28,258 bases of DNA from a virus: IMG/VR virus record IMGVR_UViG_3300007735_000571, positions 1 to 28,258 of that record. The stretch is one strand, 5' to 3'. Below, piece by piece: positions 1-7,784 of this stretch. The notes below the pieces were generated by a model that was given only the letters and a program-made list of their open reading frames with translations, was not told the origin of the DNA and ran no database searches. Every line of letters starts with the position of its first letter. The stretch's first letter is position 1. The translations under genes and the position numbers were made by a program.

Positions 1-474
1 CTTACTACGAATCTATTTACGACTGGTAGTAATTTAGCGTATAACCTTTACGTTACTGGTAGCGGTTTGCAAACGCAAGTTAATACGCTTACTACGAATC
101 TATTTACGACTGGTAGTAATTTAGCGTATAACCTTTACGTTACTGGTAGCGGTTTGCAAACGCAAGTTAATACGCTTACTACGAATCTATTTACGACTGG
201 TAGTAATTTAGCGTATAACCTTTACGTTACTGGTAGCGGTTTGCAAACGCAAGTTAATACGCTTACTACGAATCTATTTACGACTGGTAGTAATTTAGCG
301 TATAACCTTTACGTTACTGGTAGCGGTTTGCAAACGCAAGTTAATACGCTTACTACGAATCTATTTACGACTGGTAGTAATTTAGCGTATAACCTTTACG
401 TTACTGGTAGCGGTTTGCAAACGCAAGTTAATACGCTTACTACGAATCTATTTACGACTGGTAGTAATTTAGCG
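1..474 (+). repeat. Perfect 87-bp tandem repeat in the fibre gene
   Basis: The unit starting CTTACTACGAATC recurs at 1, 88, 175, 262, 349 and 436. Copies are identical base for base as far as I can read, for about 5.4 copies, diverging at 475. The period is a multiple of three, so each copy adds 29 residues in frame. The absence of any synonymous change indicates very recent expansion or ongoing gene conversion. The unit uses ACG, GCG and TTG codons more than the surrounding gene. The array continues off the left edge. Confidence 0.97.
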
Positions 475-1245
475 TCTGGCTTCTATGTTACAGGAAGTAA
501 TCTACAGACTCAGATTAATAGTTTAACTTTACAGATTTATAATACTGGTTCAATTTTAGATAATAAAATAAATTCTTTAAGTGGAGTCTCTGTTCTAACA
601 TTCGGAAATCAAGATATTTATGGTAATAAAAGTTTTTATGATACTGTATTTATAAATAATCTTACTGTAACAGGCACAGAGACGATTGTAAGCACTCAAA
701 ACTTTAATGTTCAAAGTCCATACATACTTTTAAACTTAACTGGTGGGGCTACAGATGGAGGCATCTTCTTTGTAACCGGCGCAGGATTAACTGGTATTAA
801 TGATTCTGGGCCAATAATTGGTTTTGATCATAGTGATAATTTTGTTTTTGGCATTTCTACAAGAGCAAGTGATCTCTCAACACTAAATAAAATTGCTTCA
901 AGACAAGATATTGAAAACTATAGTGGCGTAGCTGATAACAAATTTGCAACAATAATCAATTTAAACTCAACTGGCGCAAGTCTTCAAAATCAAATTAATA
1001 CAATATTATCTAATCAACAAATATTCACAACACTTTTAACTGCTGGTAGTGATTCTTATCAAATAAATTATCCAATATCCTTTGGTGGACCTATACCAAA
1101 AATTCAAGCCACACTAGAAGTTCCAGGAAATATACTATATAATTTAAGCATAAGTAATATTCAAACTTATGGATACACAGGTTTATTATCTGATGATTTA
1201 GCTGAAGTTGGAGCTAAAATACATACATTTGCTAGTATTCAATAA
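1..1245 (+). CDS. Tail fibre protein with 29-residue tandem repeats (5' end missing)
   Basis: The reading frame is open from base 1, so the gene starts upstream of the window; 414 residues are visible. The first 158 residues are a perfect 29-residue repeat with two half-units, each carrying a TGS-x-L motif (key strings TTGSNLA and VTGSGLQTQ). Two degenerate units follow up to about residue 190. This looks like an extended trimeric shaft. A GNQDIYGNKSF cassette (about residues 201-211) leads into a beta-rich region with VTGTETI and ILLNLTGG, then another TGASLQNQI segment. A C-terminal domain of about 75 residues with PISFGGPIP and a TFAS ending looks like a fibre tip. Virion surface attachment is inferred from the repeat architecture and the neighbouring fibre genes, not from a recognised family. 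The downstream gene has its own promoter-like motif. Repeat copy number could be underestimated because the window begins inside the array. Confidence 0.75.
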   Translation, partial: LTTNLFTTGSNLAYNLYVTGSGLQTQVNTLTTNLFTTGSNLAYNLYVTGSGLQTQVNTLTTNLFTTGSNLAYNLYVTGSGLQTQVNTLTTNLFTTGSNLAYNLYVTGSGLQTQVNTLTTNLFTTGSNLAYNLYVTGSGLQTQVNTLTTNLFTTGSNLASGFYVTGSNLQTQINSLTLQIYNTGSILDNKINSLSGVSVLTFGNQDIYGNKSFYDTVFINNLTVTGTETIVSTQNFNVQSPYILLNLTGGATDGGIFFVTGAGLTGINDSGPIIGFDHSDNFVFGISTRASDLSTLNKIASRQDIENYSGVADNKFATIINLNSTGASLQNQINTILSNQQIFTTLLTAGSDSYQINYPISFGGPIPKIQATLEVPGNILYNLSISNIQTYGYTGLLSDDLAEVGAKIHTFASIQ

Positions 1246-1253
1246 TATTATTA

Positions 1254-1261
1254 AGTGTAAT
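1254..1261 (+). promoter_or_regulatory. AGTGTAAT motif, putative late promoter core
   Basis: AGTGTAAT in an AT-rich setting, 68 bases upstream of the ATG of the next fibre gene. It is the same motif that occurs in each larger intergenic gap of the window. No conserved -35 box is visible. The long leader contains a small TTGG/CCAA inverted pair and ends in AAAGGAATAAGG just before the start. The promoter role is inferred. Confidence 0.5.
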
Positions 1262-1329
1262 TCTATCTGATTCTTTAGTTCGCCTTAAAAAGCGACAGTT
1301 TGGTGCAAGCCAACAAAAGGAATAAGGAC

Positions 1330-2037
1330 ATGGCAAATATATTTAAGGCTAAAACTCTAGTAGGTAGAAGTGGAATTTTCTCCAATGAAGTAATTGCGCC
1401 AAATCTGGTATATAACACTGGCAATCAAACAATCCTTGGTAATAAAACTTTTGTAGATAACATAGAAGTTCAAGGAACAGGAATCTTTAATTCGGTAGAT
1501 CTTAGTAATATCAGTGAATTTCAATTCTCTGGTGTTACTATGAATTTAGTAGATACTAATGTTTATGTATCTGGTGGTTGGATATATATTTCTGGGAATC
1601 CTGTTTTAACTGGTTCTCAAAGTATAAGTACCATAAATTTAGATAATATAGTTTATACTACAGGAAATCAAAATATTTATGGGGATAAAACTTTTGCTAA
1701 TACTGGCTCTTTTAATACTTTACAAATAACTAACAAAAAACTATCATCTTATTCTTATAATTCAACTAATTTCTTTTTTGGTGATAATTATTTAAATTTT
1801 GCTAATAGTTCAAATAATATAACAGGAATTTTACCTAGTAGCATAATTTCTGGTATTAATTACTATGCTAAAAATCTTAACTCTGGAATATTGCTTATAA
1901 CAGGATCTGTAGAGAGAACTATAGATGGATTTTCTACTCTTAATCTTTATAAAAATGAAAGTGTTCAGTTAGTGGGTGTAAATAACGTTGGTTATACTGG
2001 TTGGGTAACAATTAGTGCTGATGGAGGAATAAGTTAA
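1330..2037 (+). CDS. Short tail fibre / appendage protein with KTF cassettes
   Basis: A 235-residue protein. I choose ATG at 1330 because AAAGGAATAAGG lies directly upstream; the frame can be extended to a TTG at 1300, but that would include the ribosome-binding region as coding. It contains two TGNQ-x-I-x-G-x-KTF cassettes, at about residues 30-41 and 111-122, the first preceded by NLVYN. This cassette also appears in the genes at 1 and 3141. The last 80 residues are beta-rich (NSGILLITGS, RTIDGFSTLNL, GWVTISADGG) in the style of C-terminal caps of phage fibres. The likely role is a virion appendage or receptor-binding component; no catalytic motif is visible. The stop is one base before the next ATG, so the next two genes are probably cotranscribed with it. 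Confidence 0.65.
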   Translation: MANIFKAKTLVGRSGIFSNEVIAPNLVYNTGNQTILGNKTFVDNIEVQGTGIFNSVDLSNISEFQFSGVTMNLVDTNVYVSGGWIYISGNPVLTGSQSISTINLDNIVYTTGNQNIYGDKTFANTGSFNTLQITNKKLSSYSYNSTNFFFGDNYLNFANSSNNITGILPSSIISGINYYAKNLNSGILLITGSVERTIDGFSTLNLYKNESVQLVGVNNVGYTGWVTISADGGIS

Positions 2038-2038
2038 A

Positions 2039-3133
2039 ATGGCTGATATATTAAATAAATTAAATAGCGCAAATTATGTTACTGTTAAAGTAACAGATAA
2101 TGCTATAGTTAATGGTAATAATCTCCTCGCAGCTTACTCTCTTGCAAAAAGCACAAATCCGAATGGAATAGCAAAAAGCGCAACGAATAGACTTAATATT
2201 ATTTTACCAGTTGCAATATATGATCTTGGAACTCAAAGTTTAACTTTAGATGCTGAATATATAGACATAATTGGCTCAACATCTGATACAAACAGCCATT
2301 ATATAAAAACCAATAATTCCACTGGAGTTATAATTCAAACAGCTAATGATGTAGACTTATATAATTTAAAAATACAAAATATTGGGTCTGGTTTTGATTA
2401 TTTTCCAAATAGCGATTTACCTCTTACTTATCTTGAAAATATTTTTTTTGCAGGATCAAAGCCCACTCCTGGTGGGTTAAGTTCTTATCTTATATATAGT
2501 GGCAAGTATGTAAATTGTTCTGGAGGAAATAATTTATTTGGTAGTCTATATGGACATGTTAATTTAAGTGGATCTTTTTTAAACTGTGTTGGCGGAGATT
2601 ACTCTTTCGGTGGAAGGATTTCTTCGTCCATATACAGCAGTGTTCTCTCTGGACAATTTACTAATTGTACGGCTGGAAATTACTCTTTTGGTAATTACTT
2701 TGCTGCTTTATCTTTACCTAATCAAATAACAGGAAATTTTAGAAACTGTAAAGCAGGAGATTATTCATTTTGTGGAGATTTTATCTCTGCGATATTAAAA
2801 TATTGCACTGCTGGAGATTTTTCTTTTCTGGGTGCATTAACTTCAACAGACTTTGAATATTGTAGCGCTGGAAATTACTCTTTTGGAATAGGATATAATA
2901 TAAATTTAAGTAAATTTAAATATTGTAAAGCAGGAGATAATTCATTTGGTGGAAGAATTGGTTTTGCTGTAGGATCAGTATATGGAGATTTTATAAATTG
3001 TATTGGCGAAGGCAATTCTTTCGGTAGTGCAGGCCCTAATGTAACAATAAATGAAAATTCAAAATTTATAAATTGTTTTGGTTGCAATCCTTATTCTAAG
3101 TATGGTACTTATATTAATTGTAGCGTAAATTAA
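2039..3133 (+). CDS. Cys/Gly repeat beta-solenoid appendage protein
   Basis: A 364-residue protein whose N-terminal 140 residues resemble the start of a right-handed beta-helix (alternating hydrophobics such as LNIILPVAIYDL, YIDIIGS, GVIIQT, DVDLYNLKIQNI). From about residue 158 to 350 there is an imperfect repeat of 19-27 residues built on F-x-N/Y-C-x-AG-x-YSFGG. Cysteines at 160, 183, 210, 237, 256, 275, 296, 321 and 346 mark successive turns. The regular Cys would stack along one face of a solenoid. No signal peptide or catalytic acid cluster is evident. It sits between two fibre-type genes (one base after the first, seven before the next), so a spike or receptor-binding role is inferred. 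It could alternatively be a depolymerase, but I see no direct evidence for enzyme activity. Confidence 0.6.
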   Translation: MADILNKLNSANYVTVKVTDNAIVNGNNLLAAYSLAKSTNPNGIAKSATNRLNIILPVAIYDLGTQSLTLDAEYIDIIGSTSDTNSHYIKTNNSTGVIIQTANDVDLYNLKIQNIGSGFDYFPNSDLPLTYLENIFFAGSKPTPGGLSSYLIYSGKYVNCSGGNNLFGSLYGHVNLSGSFLNCVGGDYSFGGRISSSIYSSVLSGQFTNCTAGNYSFGNYFAALSLPNQITGNFRNCKAGDYSFCGDFISAILKYCTAGDFSFLGALTSTDFEYCSAGNYSFGIGYNINLSKFKYCKAGDNSFGGRIGFAVGSVYGDFINCIGEGNSFGSAGPNVTINENSKFINCFGCNPYSKYGTYINCSVN

Positions 3134-3140
3134 AATACAT

Positions 3141-5225
3141 ATGAATCATATTATATATAGTAAAAAAACATCTTCAATAGATCAAAAATTTAATATTGAT
3201 GATTCTACAGCTACAGTTAATTTAACAAATTTAACTTTAAATTCTAATTCGACTGGTAATTTTAATGAAATATACGCAGGTAATATTTTAAATAATTATA
3301 CAAGTGAACCAAGTGGATATTTAACTGGTATAAATTATTCTGGAAATTATAATGCAGGATATTTTGTTGGAAAAATAAATATTCTAGACGGAGTTAAACA
3401 AGTTGTTAACCCTAGAATTGGAGAAAAATTTACTCCATCAAATTTATCAAATCCAACTAATCCTTTATTTAAACAAGTCGCAGGTAGTACAGACGGAAGA
3501 TATTTAACTGCTGTAGCTGGAAATGTTTTTGGAAATACTACAGGAAATATGTTTAATTCTAATGATTATGGAAAAAATTGGAATATAAATCAAAATCTAT
3601 CGCCAAAAACGTGGTTTGGTATTGCAGCTAGCGCAGATGGTAAATATCAATCAGCCGTTGTTTTTAGCGGAAACATTTATCTTTCTAAAGATTATGGAAA
3701 CAATTGGCAAGAAAAAATCATTAATGATGTTGACGGATATTCAAGGTTCTCATCAATTGCTGTGAGCGCAAATGGTAGATATCAAACAGCAGTTGTTTAT
3801 TATGATAGAATCGATATTGAGAACGAACCTTTATTTGGTTTATATACATCAAATAATTATGGCGAATCTTGGATCTCACAGGGTGGTCTTTATCCTATAG
3901 TAGGAAAAGTAGGTAGAACACAATTATTATTCAAAAGTTGTGCTATGAATGGAGATGGACAGTATCAACTAGCTGTTTCTTATGGTTTTCCACCTGATAC
4001 TGGATTTTTTTATACTTCAAATGATTATGGAAATACTTGGACTGAAAGATATTTGCCTTTATCAGTATGCAATCAAAGATTTATGGCGGCAGGGATGTCT
4101 AATTTAGGTAAAATACAACTCTTATGTACTCAATCTGTTCCATCTGAATTAAGTAAAAAAAGTATTTTTATTTCATATGATTATGGAAACAGTTGGAATA
4201 CAGGGGTTGGTCCAACTGGTTTACCTATAGATGGAATAGGAGGTATGAATGATGACGGCTCTGTAATTGGCGTATGCGGATATAATAATAAATTATATAT
4301 ATCAACAAATTATGGGGCTGATTGGCAAGAAAAAAGTGATACAAAAAATTGGACCTCATTATTTTTAAGTTCTAATGCTAAATATCTAGTAGGAACAGTC
4401 TATGGTGATCCTTCTGGGATTTACATTTCTAAAACGCCAGAGTTTACGGATGGAGATTTTTATGCAGATAATTTTTATGCAAATAATATAATTTATAATA
4501 CTGGAAATCAGACTCTTGATGGAATTAAAACTTTTGCATCAGGCATTATTTCTCCTAATCTAGTTTATAATACAGGCAACCAAAATATAAGCGGTATTAA
4601 AACTTTTGCTAATAACATAAACGTTTCTGGTATTGGAATTTTTAATAATATAATTGTTCCAAATTTAGCATCAAATTATCCACCATCGCAAAATATTAGA
4701 AGATATGTCCCAGATTCAACAGTAACCTTTGGTACAGCAATATCGCCAAGTGGTATTATTAATTATTTTCCATTTGTTCTAAAAAAAGACGCTATAAACC
4801 CAAATCTTTGCATAGAGAGCACGTCCGCAGTGGGAGCATCAGATACATCAATTAAAATTGGTATTTATTCTGGCGCAGGATTTGAAGGGGGTAATTTATT
4901 TTATTCTGGAACATTAGATGTTTTAACAAGTGAGGTACCAAGCATTCAACGTTTAAAGACTAATATTACTTTATCTAAAGGAGCTTATATCCTAGCGTCT
5001 TGCAATACTGGAACAGCGTCTCCAATTACATTTAGAAATATAGCCGCTAATGGATTTTTAAGTTACTTTGGGGTTGCTACCGGATCATCTACATTTTTAG
5101 ATGGAGGTAGTCCTACTTTATCTGATTTTGTTATTTATGAAAGTGGCTCAGATTTGAAATCTAAAATTGGCACAGGAATATGGTCTAGAACACGTAAATC
5201 TCCCGTTGTATGTTTAGAATACTAA
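3141..5225 (+). CDS. Tail spike-like protein: Asp-box beta-propeller, KTF cassettes, jelly-roll-like C-terminus
   Basis: A 694-residue modular protein. Residues 110-430 contain six Asp-box-like motifs of the form S-x-D/N-YG-x-x-W at 140, 182, 237, 293, 345 and 388, each following a strand pattern A-x-S-x-DG-x-YQ-x-AV. A seventh blade around 414-432 lacks the box, which together suggests a BNR/sialidase-type propeller. Residues 449-505 hold two TGNQ-x-x-x-G-x-KTF cassettes like those in the genes at 1 and 1330. Residues 520-694 are beta-rich and probably form the terminal domain. Asp boxes are structural rather than catalytic, and I cannot identify the arginine triad of a sialidase, so glycan binding is as likely as cleavage. 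The start ATG follows the previous stop by seven bases with no clear Shine-Dalgarno sequence. It ends the left fibre cluster. Confidence 0.65.
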   Translation: MNHIIYSKKTSSIDQKFNIDDSTATVNLTNLTLNSNSTGNFNEIYAGNILNNYTSEPSGYLTGINYSGNYNAGYFVGKINILDGVKQVVNPRIGEKFTPSNLSNPTNPLFKQVAGSTDGRYLTAVAGNVFGNTTGNMFNSNDYGKNWNINQNLSPKTWFGIAASADGKYQSAVVFSGNIYLSKDYGNNWQEKIINDVDGYSRFSSIAVSANGRYQTAVVYYDRIDIENEPLFGLYTSNNYGESWISQGGLYPIVGKVGRTQLLFKSCAMNGDGQYQLAVSYGFPPDTGFFYTSNDYGNTWTERYLPLSVCNQRFMAAGMSNLGKIQLLCTQSVPSELSKKSIFISYDYGNSWNTGVGPTGLPIDGIGGMNDDGSVIGVCGYNNKLYISTNYGADWQEKSDTKNWTSLFLSSNAKYLVGTVYGDPSGIYISKTPEFTDGDFYADNFYANNIIYNTGNQTLDGIKTFASGIISPNLVYNTGNQNISGIKTFANNINVSGIGIFNNIIVPNLASNYPPSQNIRRYVPDSTVTFGTAISPSGIINYFPFVLKKDAINPNLCIESTSAVGASDTSIKIGIYSGAGFEGGNLFYSGTLDVLTSEVPSIQRLKTNITLSKGAYILASCNTGTASPITFRNIAANGFLSYFGVATGSSTFLDGGSPTLSDFVIYESGSDLKSKIGTGIWSRTRKSPVVCLEY

Positions 5226-5294
5226 TAATACTAGTGGTCTTGGCAACATTTTGAATATAGAATTATTTAATTCAGAAAAAATAGTCTCTACTTT

Positions 5295-5332
5295 ACTTTA
5301 AATTTATAATAATTTAAAGTGTAATTTAAAGT
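5295..5332 (+). promoter_or_regulatory. Triple 10-mer (one inverted, two direct) around a late-promoter motif
   Basis: The 10-mer AATTTAAAGT is present at 5311-5320 and 5323-5332, the second copy ending on the base before the ATG at 5333. Its exact reverse complement, ACTTTAAATT, lies at 5295-5304. The inverted pair could form a 10-bp stem with a six-base loop. The second half of the stem overlaps the AGTGTAAT motif at 5318-5325. This could be an operator, or a structure that limits access to the promoter or the start codon. The sequence fact is certain; the function is inferred. Confidence 0.5.
5318..5325 (+). promoter_or_regulatory. AGTGTAAT motif, putative late promoter core
   Basis: AGTGTAAT ends only seven bases before the ATG of the connector gene at 5333. 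No Shine-Dalgarno sequence separates them, so a transcript starting about 7 bases after the motif would be leaderless or nearly so. It heads the plus-strand run of connector genes. Confidence 0.5.
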
Positions 5333-5842
5333 ATGATTATTAATACTGTTACATCTATTGCACAAGAAATATATGAGGAAATGGGAGAACCATCAGATTT
5401 TAGTATAGCCGCAATTGCAGCATGGGTAAGAAGAAATATTGGTGGACTAGGTAATATGATAAATACTGAATTTATTATTGATAGCTCAACATTAGAAATC
5501 ACGCCAAATCTTACTGATATACAAAAATATATATTCAAAAAAATGTACTCTATATACTTTTTTGATATTAAAATTAAAAGCATAGGAAGTCTTGCTTCTA
5601 GTGATTATACTTCAATTAAAGATGACTTTGGTAGTGTTCAAAAATTAAATACAAACGAAGTTTTAAAAAGTTTTTATCAAATCCGTAAGCAAGAATATGA
5701 AGAATTAAAATCTTTAGTTTATAAATATGAAATAAATGAAATTACCCCGCTTCAAGTCGCTGGAGATGACACAATACCAGGATCTTATAATTCAGAGAGG
5801 GATGCGTTATATAATATTCGCACAATATATAACGCTGGTTAA
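5333..5842 (+). CDS. Putative head-tail connector (adaptor) protein
   Basis: A 169-residue, mostly helical protein. It begins with an alpha-helical stretch (VTSIAQEIYEEMGEPSD) followed by SIAAIAAWVRRNIGGLGNMINTEF, a pattern like that of small connector proteins which form the first ring below the portal. It is the first of four genes in the order and sizes expected between capsid and tail tube in lambda-like phages, so an adaptor role is inferred mainly from position. No ribosome-binding site is visible; the promoter-like motif lies seven bases upstream of ATG. The next gene starts two bases after its stop, implying translational coupling. Alternative: another neck protein. Confidence 0.5.
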   Translation: MIINTVTSIAQEIYEEMGEPSDFSIAAIAAWVRRNIGGLGNMINTEFIIDSSTLEITPNLTDIQKYIFKKMYSIYFFDIKIKSIGSLASSDYTSIKDDFGSVQKLNTNEVLKSFYQIRKQEYEELKSLVYKYEINEITPLQVAGDDTIPGSYNSERDALYNIRTIYNAG

Positions 5843-5844
5843 AA

Positions 5845-6282
5845 ATGAGTTTTATAGATCCCAGCGTAGCAGATAAATTCTCTAAAGAGTTTGATAAGTT
5901 TTTTGAATATTTTTCTAGAGAATTTGTTGTTAATAAAGAACCTTTAAAAGTTCTTGTTACTCCTGCAACAACTCCCTTATTTGGTTATGATACTCAATCA
6001 ACGCCCGAAGCTTACAATTATATACCAGTTCAAGCTACATTTAAAGGCAGAATATCATATAATAAAAAACAAAGCGAAGATTTATTAACAGATTTAAGAC
6101 TAAGTATAGCTGAAGGTATTGTAACTTTAATTGTTAAAGAAAGCGCCAAGAATTATATAGATAACGGCACAACCTTAAATATTCAATTCGATGGCAAGAC
6201 ATTTAATAAAATAACAACTGCTGGAGTAAGAAAATATTTAAATAATACTTATTATCAATACTACTTACAGGAGACAAAATAA
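5845..6282 (+). CDS. Putative head closure / head-tail joining protein
   Basis: A 145-residue protein with an N-terminal amphipathic helix (residues 5-28). The middle is beta-rich and includes YIPVQATFKGRISYNKKQ. The C-terminal segment, around FDGKTFNKITTAGVRKYLNN, resembles the end of small barrel-type joining proteins. In lambda order this position would correspond to FII (head-tail joining) or U (tail terminator). No member-specific motif allows a firm choice. Its TAA shares its last base with the ATG of the next gene, so the two are coupled and probably made in matched amounts. Confidence 0.45.
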   Translation: MSFIDPSVADKFSKEFDKFFEYFSREFVVNKEPLKVLVTPATTPLFGYDTQSTPEAYNYIPVQATFKGRISYNKKQSEDLLTDLRLSIAEGIVTLIVKESAKNYIDNGTTLNIQFDGKTFNKITTAGVRKYLNNTYYQYYLQETK

Positions 6283-6863
6283 TGGCTGGTCGAATTAATA
6301 GGTCTATTTTAAATAGTGAAATTTCTAAAGTGCAGTCTAAATCTTTAGAGAAAGAAGCAAGTATAATTGCAAATAAAATTCTAGAAGAAAGAAAAAAAGA
6401 ATATATATCTGAGATTCTCGAACATCCGATATCTCAAGAAATTGCTGGTGGACCAGAAGCAGAAAATATTTCTAATACTTTAAATGGAGAAGGTAATTTA
6501 TATACTTTCATTGGATTTGATGCTGGAGATAAACCAATAGATGATTTAGTAGATATCGTTGAAAAGAATACAACAATTAGACAAATTTCTTCGAAAGATG
6601 GAATATTTAATTTTCAAGTATATTCACCATCTTTAGATGAATTAAAAGGTTATACTCCAATGCCATTCGAAGGTGGTAATAGTTGGTTGAAAAGAGTAGA
6701 AAAGGGTATATCTGGATTTAGTAATTATTTATATGGCTTATTATTTCCAACTAGTCGTTCTGGAAAAGCTATACAAAGCAAAAATAAAATTAGACGAGCT
6801 TCTTATAAACCAACAAAATATTTCAGTGTATTATATAAAAATTTTATAGAAAGTTTTAAGTAA
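6282..6863 (+). CDS. Putative tail completion / neck protein (Z-like by position)
   Basis: A 193-residue protein, close in length to lambda Z (192) and at the same place in the gene order. The first 50 residues are a charged helix. A central segment carries HPISQEIAGGPEA and GEGNLYTFIGFDAGDKP, and the C-terminus is basic (KNKIRRASYKPTKYF). The basic tail fits a protein contacting DNA or the inner neck. The assignment rests on position, size and general composition, not on a diagnostic motif. It overlaps the previous gene by one base (TAATG) and is followed by the next ATG one base after its stop. Confidence 0.4.
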   Translation: MAGRINRSILNSEISKVQSKSLEKEASIIANKILEERKKEYISEILEHPISQEIAGGPEAENISNTLNGEGNLYTFIGFDAGDKPIDDLVDIVEKNTTIRQISSKDGIFNFQVYSPSLDELKGYTPMPFEGGNSWLKRVEKGISGFSNYLYGLLFPTSRSGKAIQSKNKIRRASYKPTKYFSVLYKNFIESFK

Positions 6864-6864
6864 A

Positions 6865-7728
6865 ATGAAAGTACAATTCAATAATATCGCAATGACTAGT
6901 ATGTTATTTTGGTTTGATAATAAACTATTAACTCAAGGGGAAGCTTTTACAAATCACTCTAGTTATTTTTGGCCAATAGACACTAGGTACTACGGATATT
7001 ATACTTATGGTGCTCCATTTAAACAAATGGTTATTGATGAATCAGTACCTAACGCAAATATTATCAGCGGGGTATATATTAATAATGTTTTCACTCAAGT
7101 TGGTCAAAATTATCTAAGCGGAATTAATGCTAGTCAAGGTCAATTATATTTTAGTCAACCAATAGCTGGCGCACCAAGTTCAATAAGTGGAAATTATGCA
7201 GTTAAAGATTTCAATATTTATCTAACTAGTGAAACAGAAGAAGATTTATTATTTGAGACTCAATTTCAATTAAAGCCTCAAACCTTTCAAAATCCTACTG
7301 GACTAGCTTCAAATGCTGAAACTTATCCTGTTATATATCTTAAATATCAGGGCGGCTCTAATGAGCCATTAGCTTTTGGAGGTATGGATACTACATATAT
7401 TAACGTAAGAGCTATAGTGCTATCAGATAATATATTTAAATTAGATGCAGTTACTAGTATATTTAGAGACACAGCTAGACAATTTGTACCTCTAATATAT
7501 GATAATCAAATGCCATTTAATATGCTTGGTAGTTGCACAGGGCATTGCTTTAATTATCAAGAATTAACTGCAAATAAACAGTCTGATTATGAATATTTAT
7601 ATATTAATGATGTGAGTATTTCTAAAACAGATAGTAGGCTTAGTAATAGTTATAATAAGTTAAATCCTAATCTTTTCACAGCTTTTATTGATTTTGAATT
7701 AGCTCAAAATAGGCAACCCCATCAATAA
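6865..7728 (+). CDS. Virion structural protein, neck or tail-terminator position
   Basis: A 287-residue protein rich in aromatic residues and beta-strand patterns, without signal peptide or membrane segment. Notable segments are SSYFWPIDTRYYGYYTYG near residue 31, the GSCTGHCF pair of cysteines near residue 224, and the C-terminal AFIDFELAQNR. It lies immediately before the tail tube gene, where lambda has its tail terminator U, but at 287 residues it is about twice that length and I do not recognise the family. Given its place it is very likely a virion protein of the neck or upper tail. A short A-rich gap with a promoter-like motif separates it from the tube gene, so the tube is probably transcribed separately as well. 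Confidence 0.4.
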   Translation: MKVQFNNIAMTSMLFWFDNKLLTQGEAFTNHSSYFWPIDTRYYGYYTYGAPFKQMVIDESVPNANIISGVYINNVFTQVGQNYLSGINASQGQLYFSQPIAGAPSSISGNYAVKDFNIYLTSETEEDLLFETQFQLKPQTFQNPTGLASNAETYPVIYLKYQGGSNEPLAFGGMDTTYINVRAIVLSDNIFKLDAVTSIFRDTARQFVPLIYDNQMPFNMLGSCTGHCFNYQELTANKQSDYEYLYINDVSISKTDSRLSNSYNKLNPNLFTAFIDFELAQNRQPHQ

Positions 7729-7752
7729 AAAAAAGAAAAATATAAAAAAATC

Positions 7753-7760
7753 AGTGTAAT
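7753..7760 (+). promoter_or_regulatory. AGTGTAAT motif, putative late promoter core upstream of tail tube
   Basis: AGTGTAAT is followed by a 24-base leader with GGAG nine bases before the ATG at 7785. This gives the major tail protein a promoter and a good ribosome-binding site, and with the terminator at 8965-8996 would make a monocistronic unit. Confidence 0.55.
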
Positions 7761-7784
7761 AAAGATAAATGGAGAAACAATAAT

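Noticed and set aside
1-474. Possible CRISPR array
   Set aside because: Copies are contiguous with no unique spacers and are in frame with an open reading frame, so this is a protein-coding tandem repeat.
1281-1315. Riboswitch-like leader before the second fibre gene
   Set aside because: Only short 4-bp inverted pairs (TTGG/CCAA, TCGC/GCGA) and no recognisable aptamer pattern.
1300-1329. TTG start for the second fibre gene
   Set aside because: The interval contains the ribosome-binding block AAAGGAATAAGG; the ATG at 1330 has correct spacing.
1-5225. Diversity-generating retroelement targets in the fibre genes
   Set aside because: No reverse transcriptase and no template/variable repeat pair with adenine-specific differences seen; the repeats are identical.
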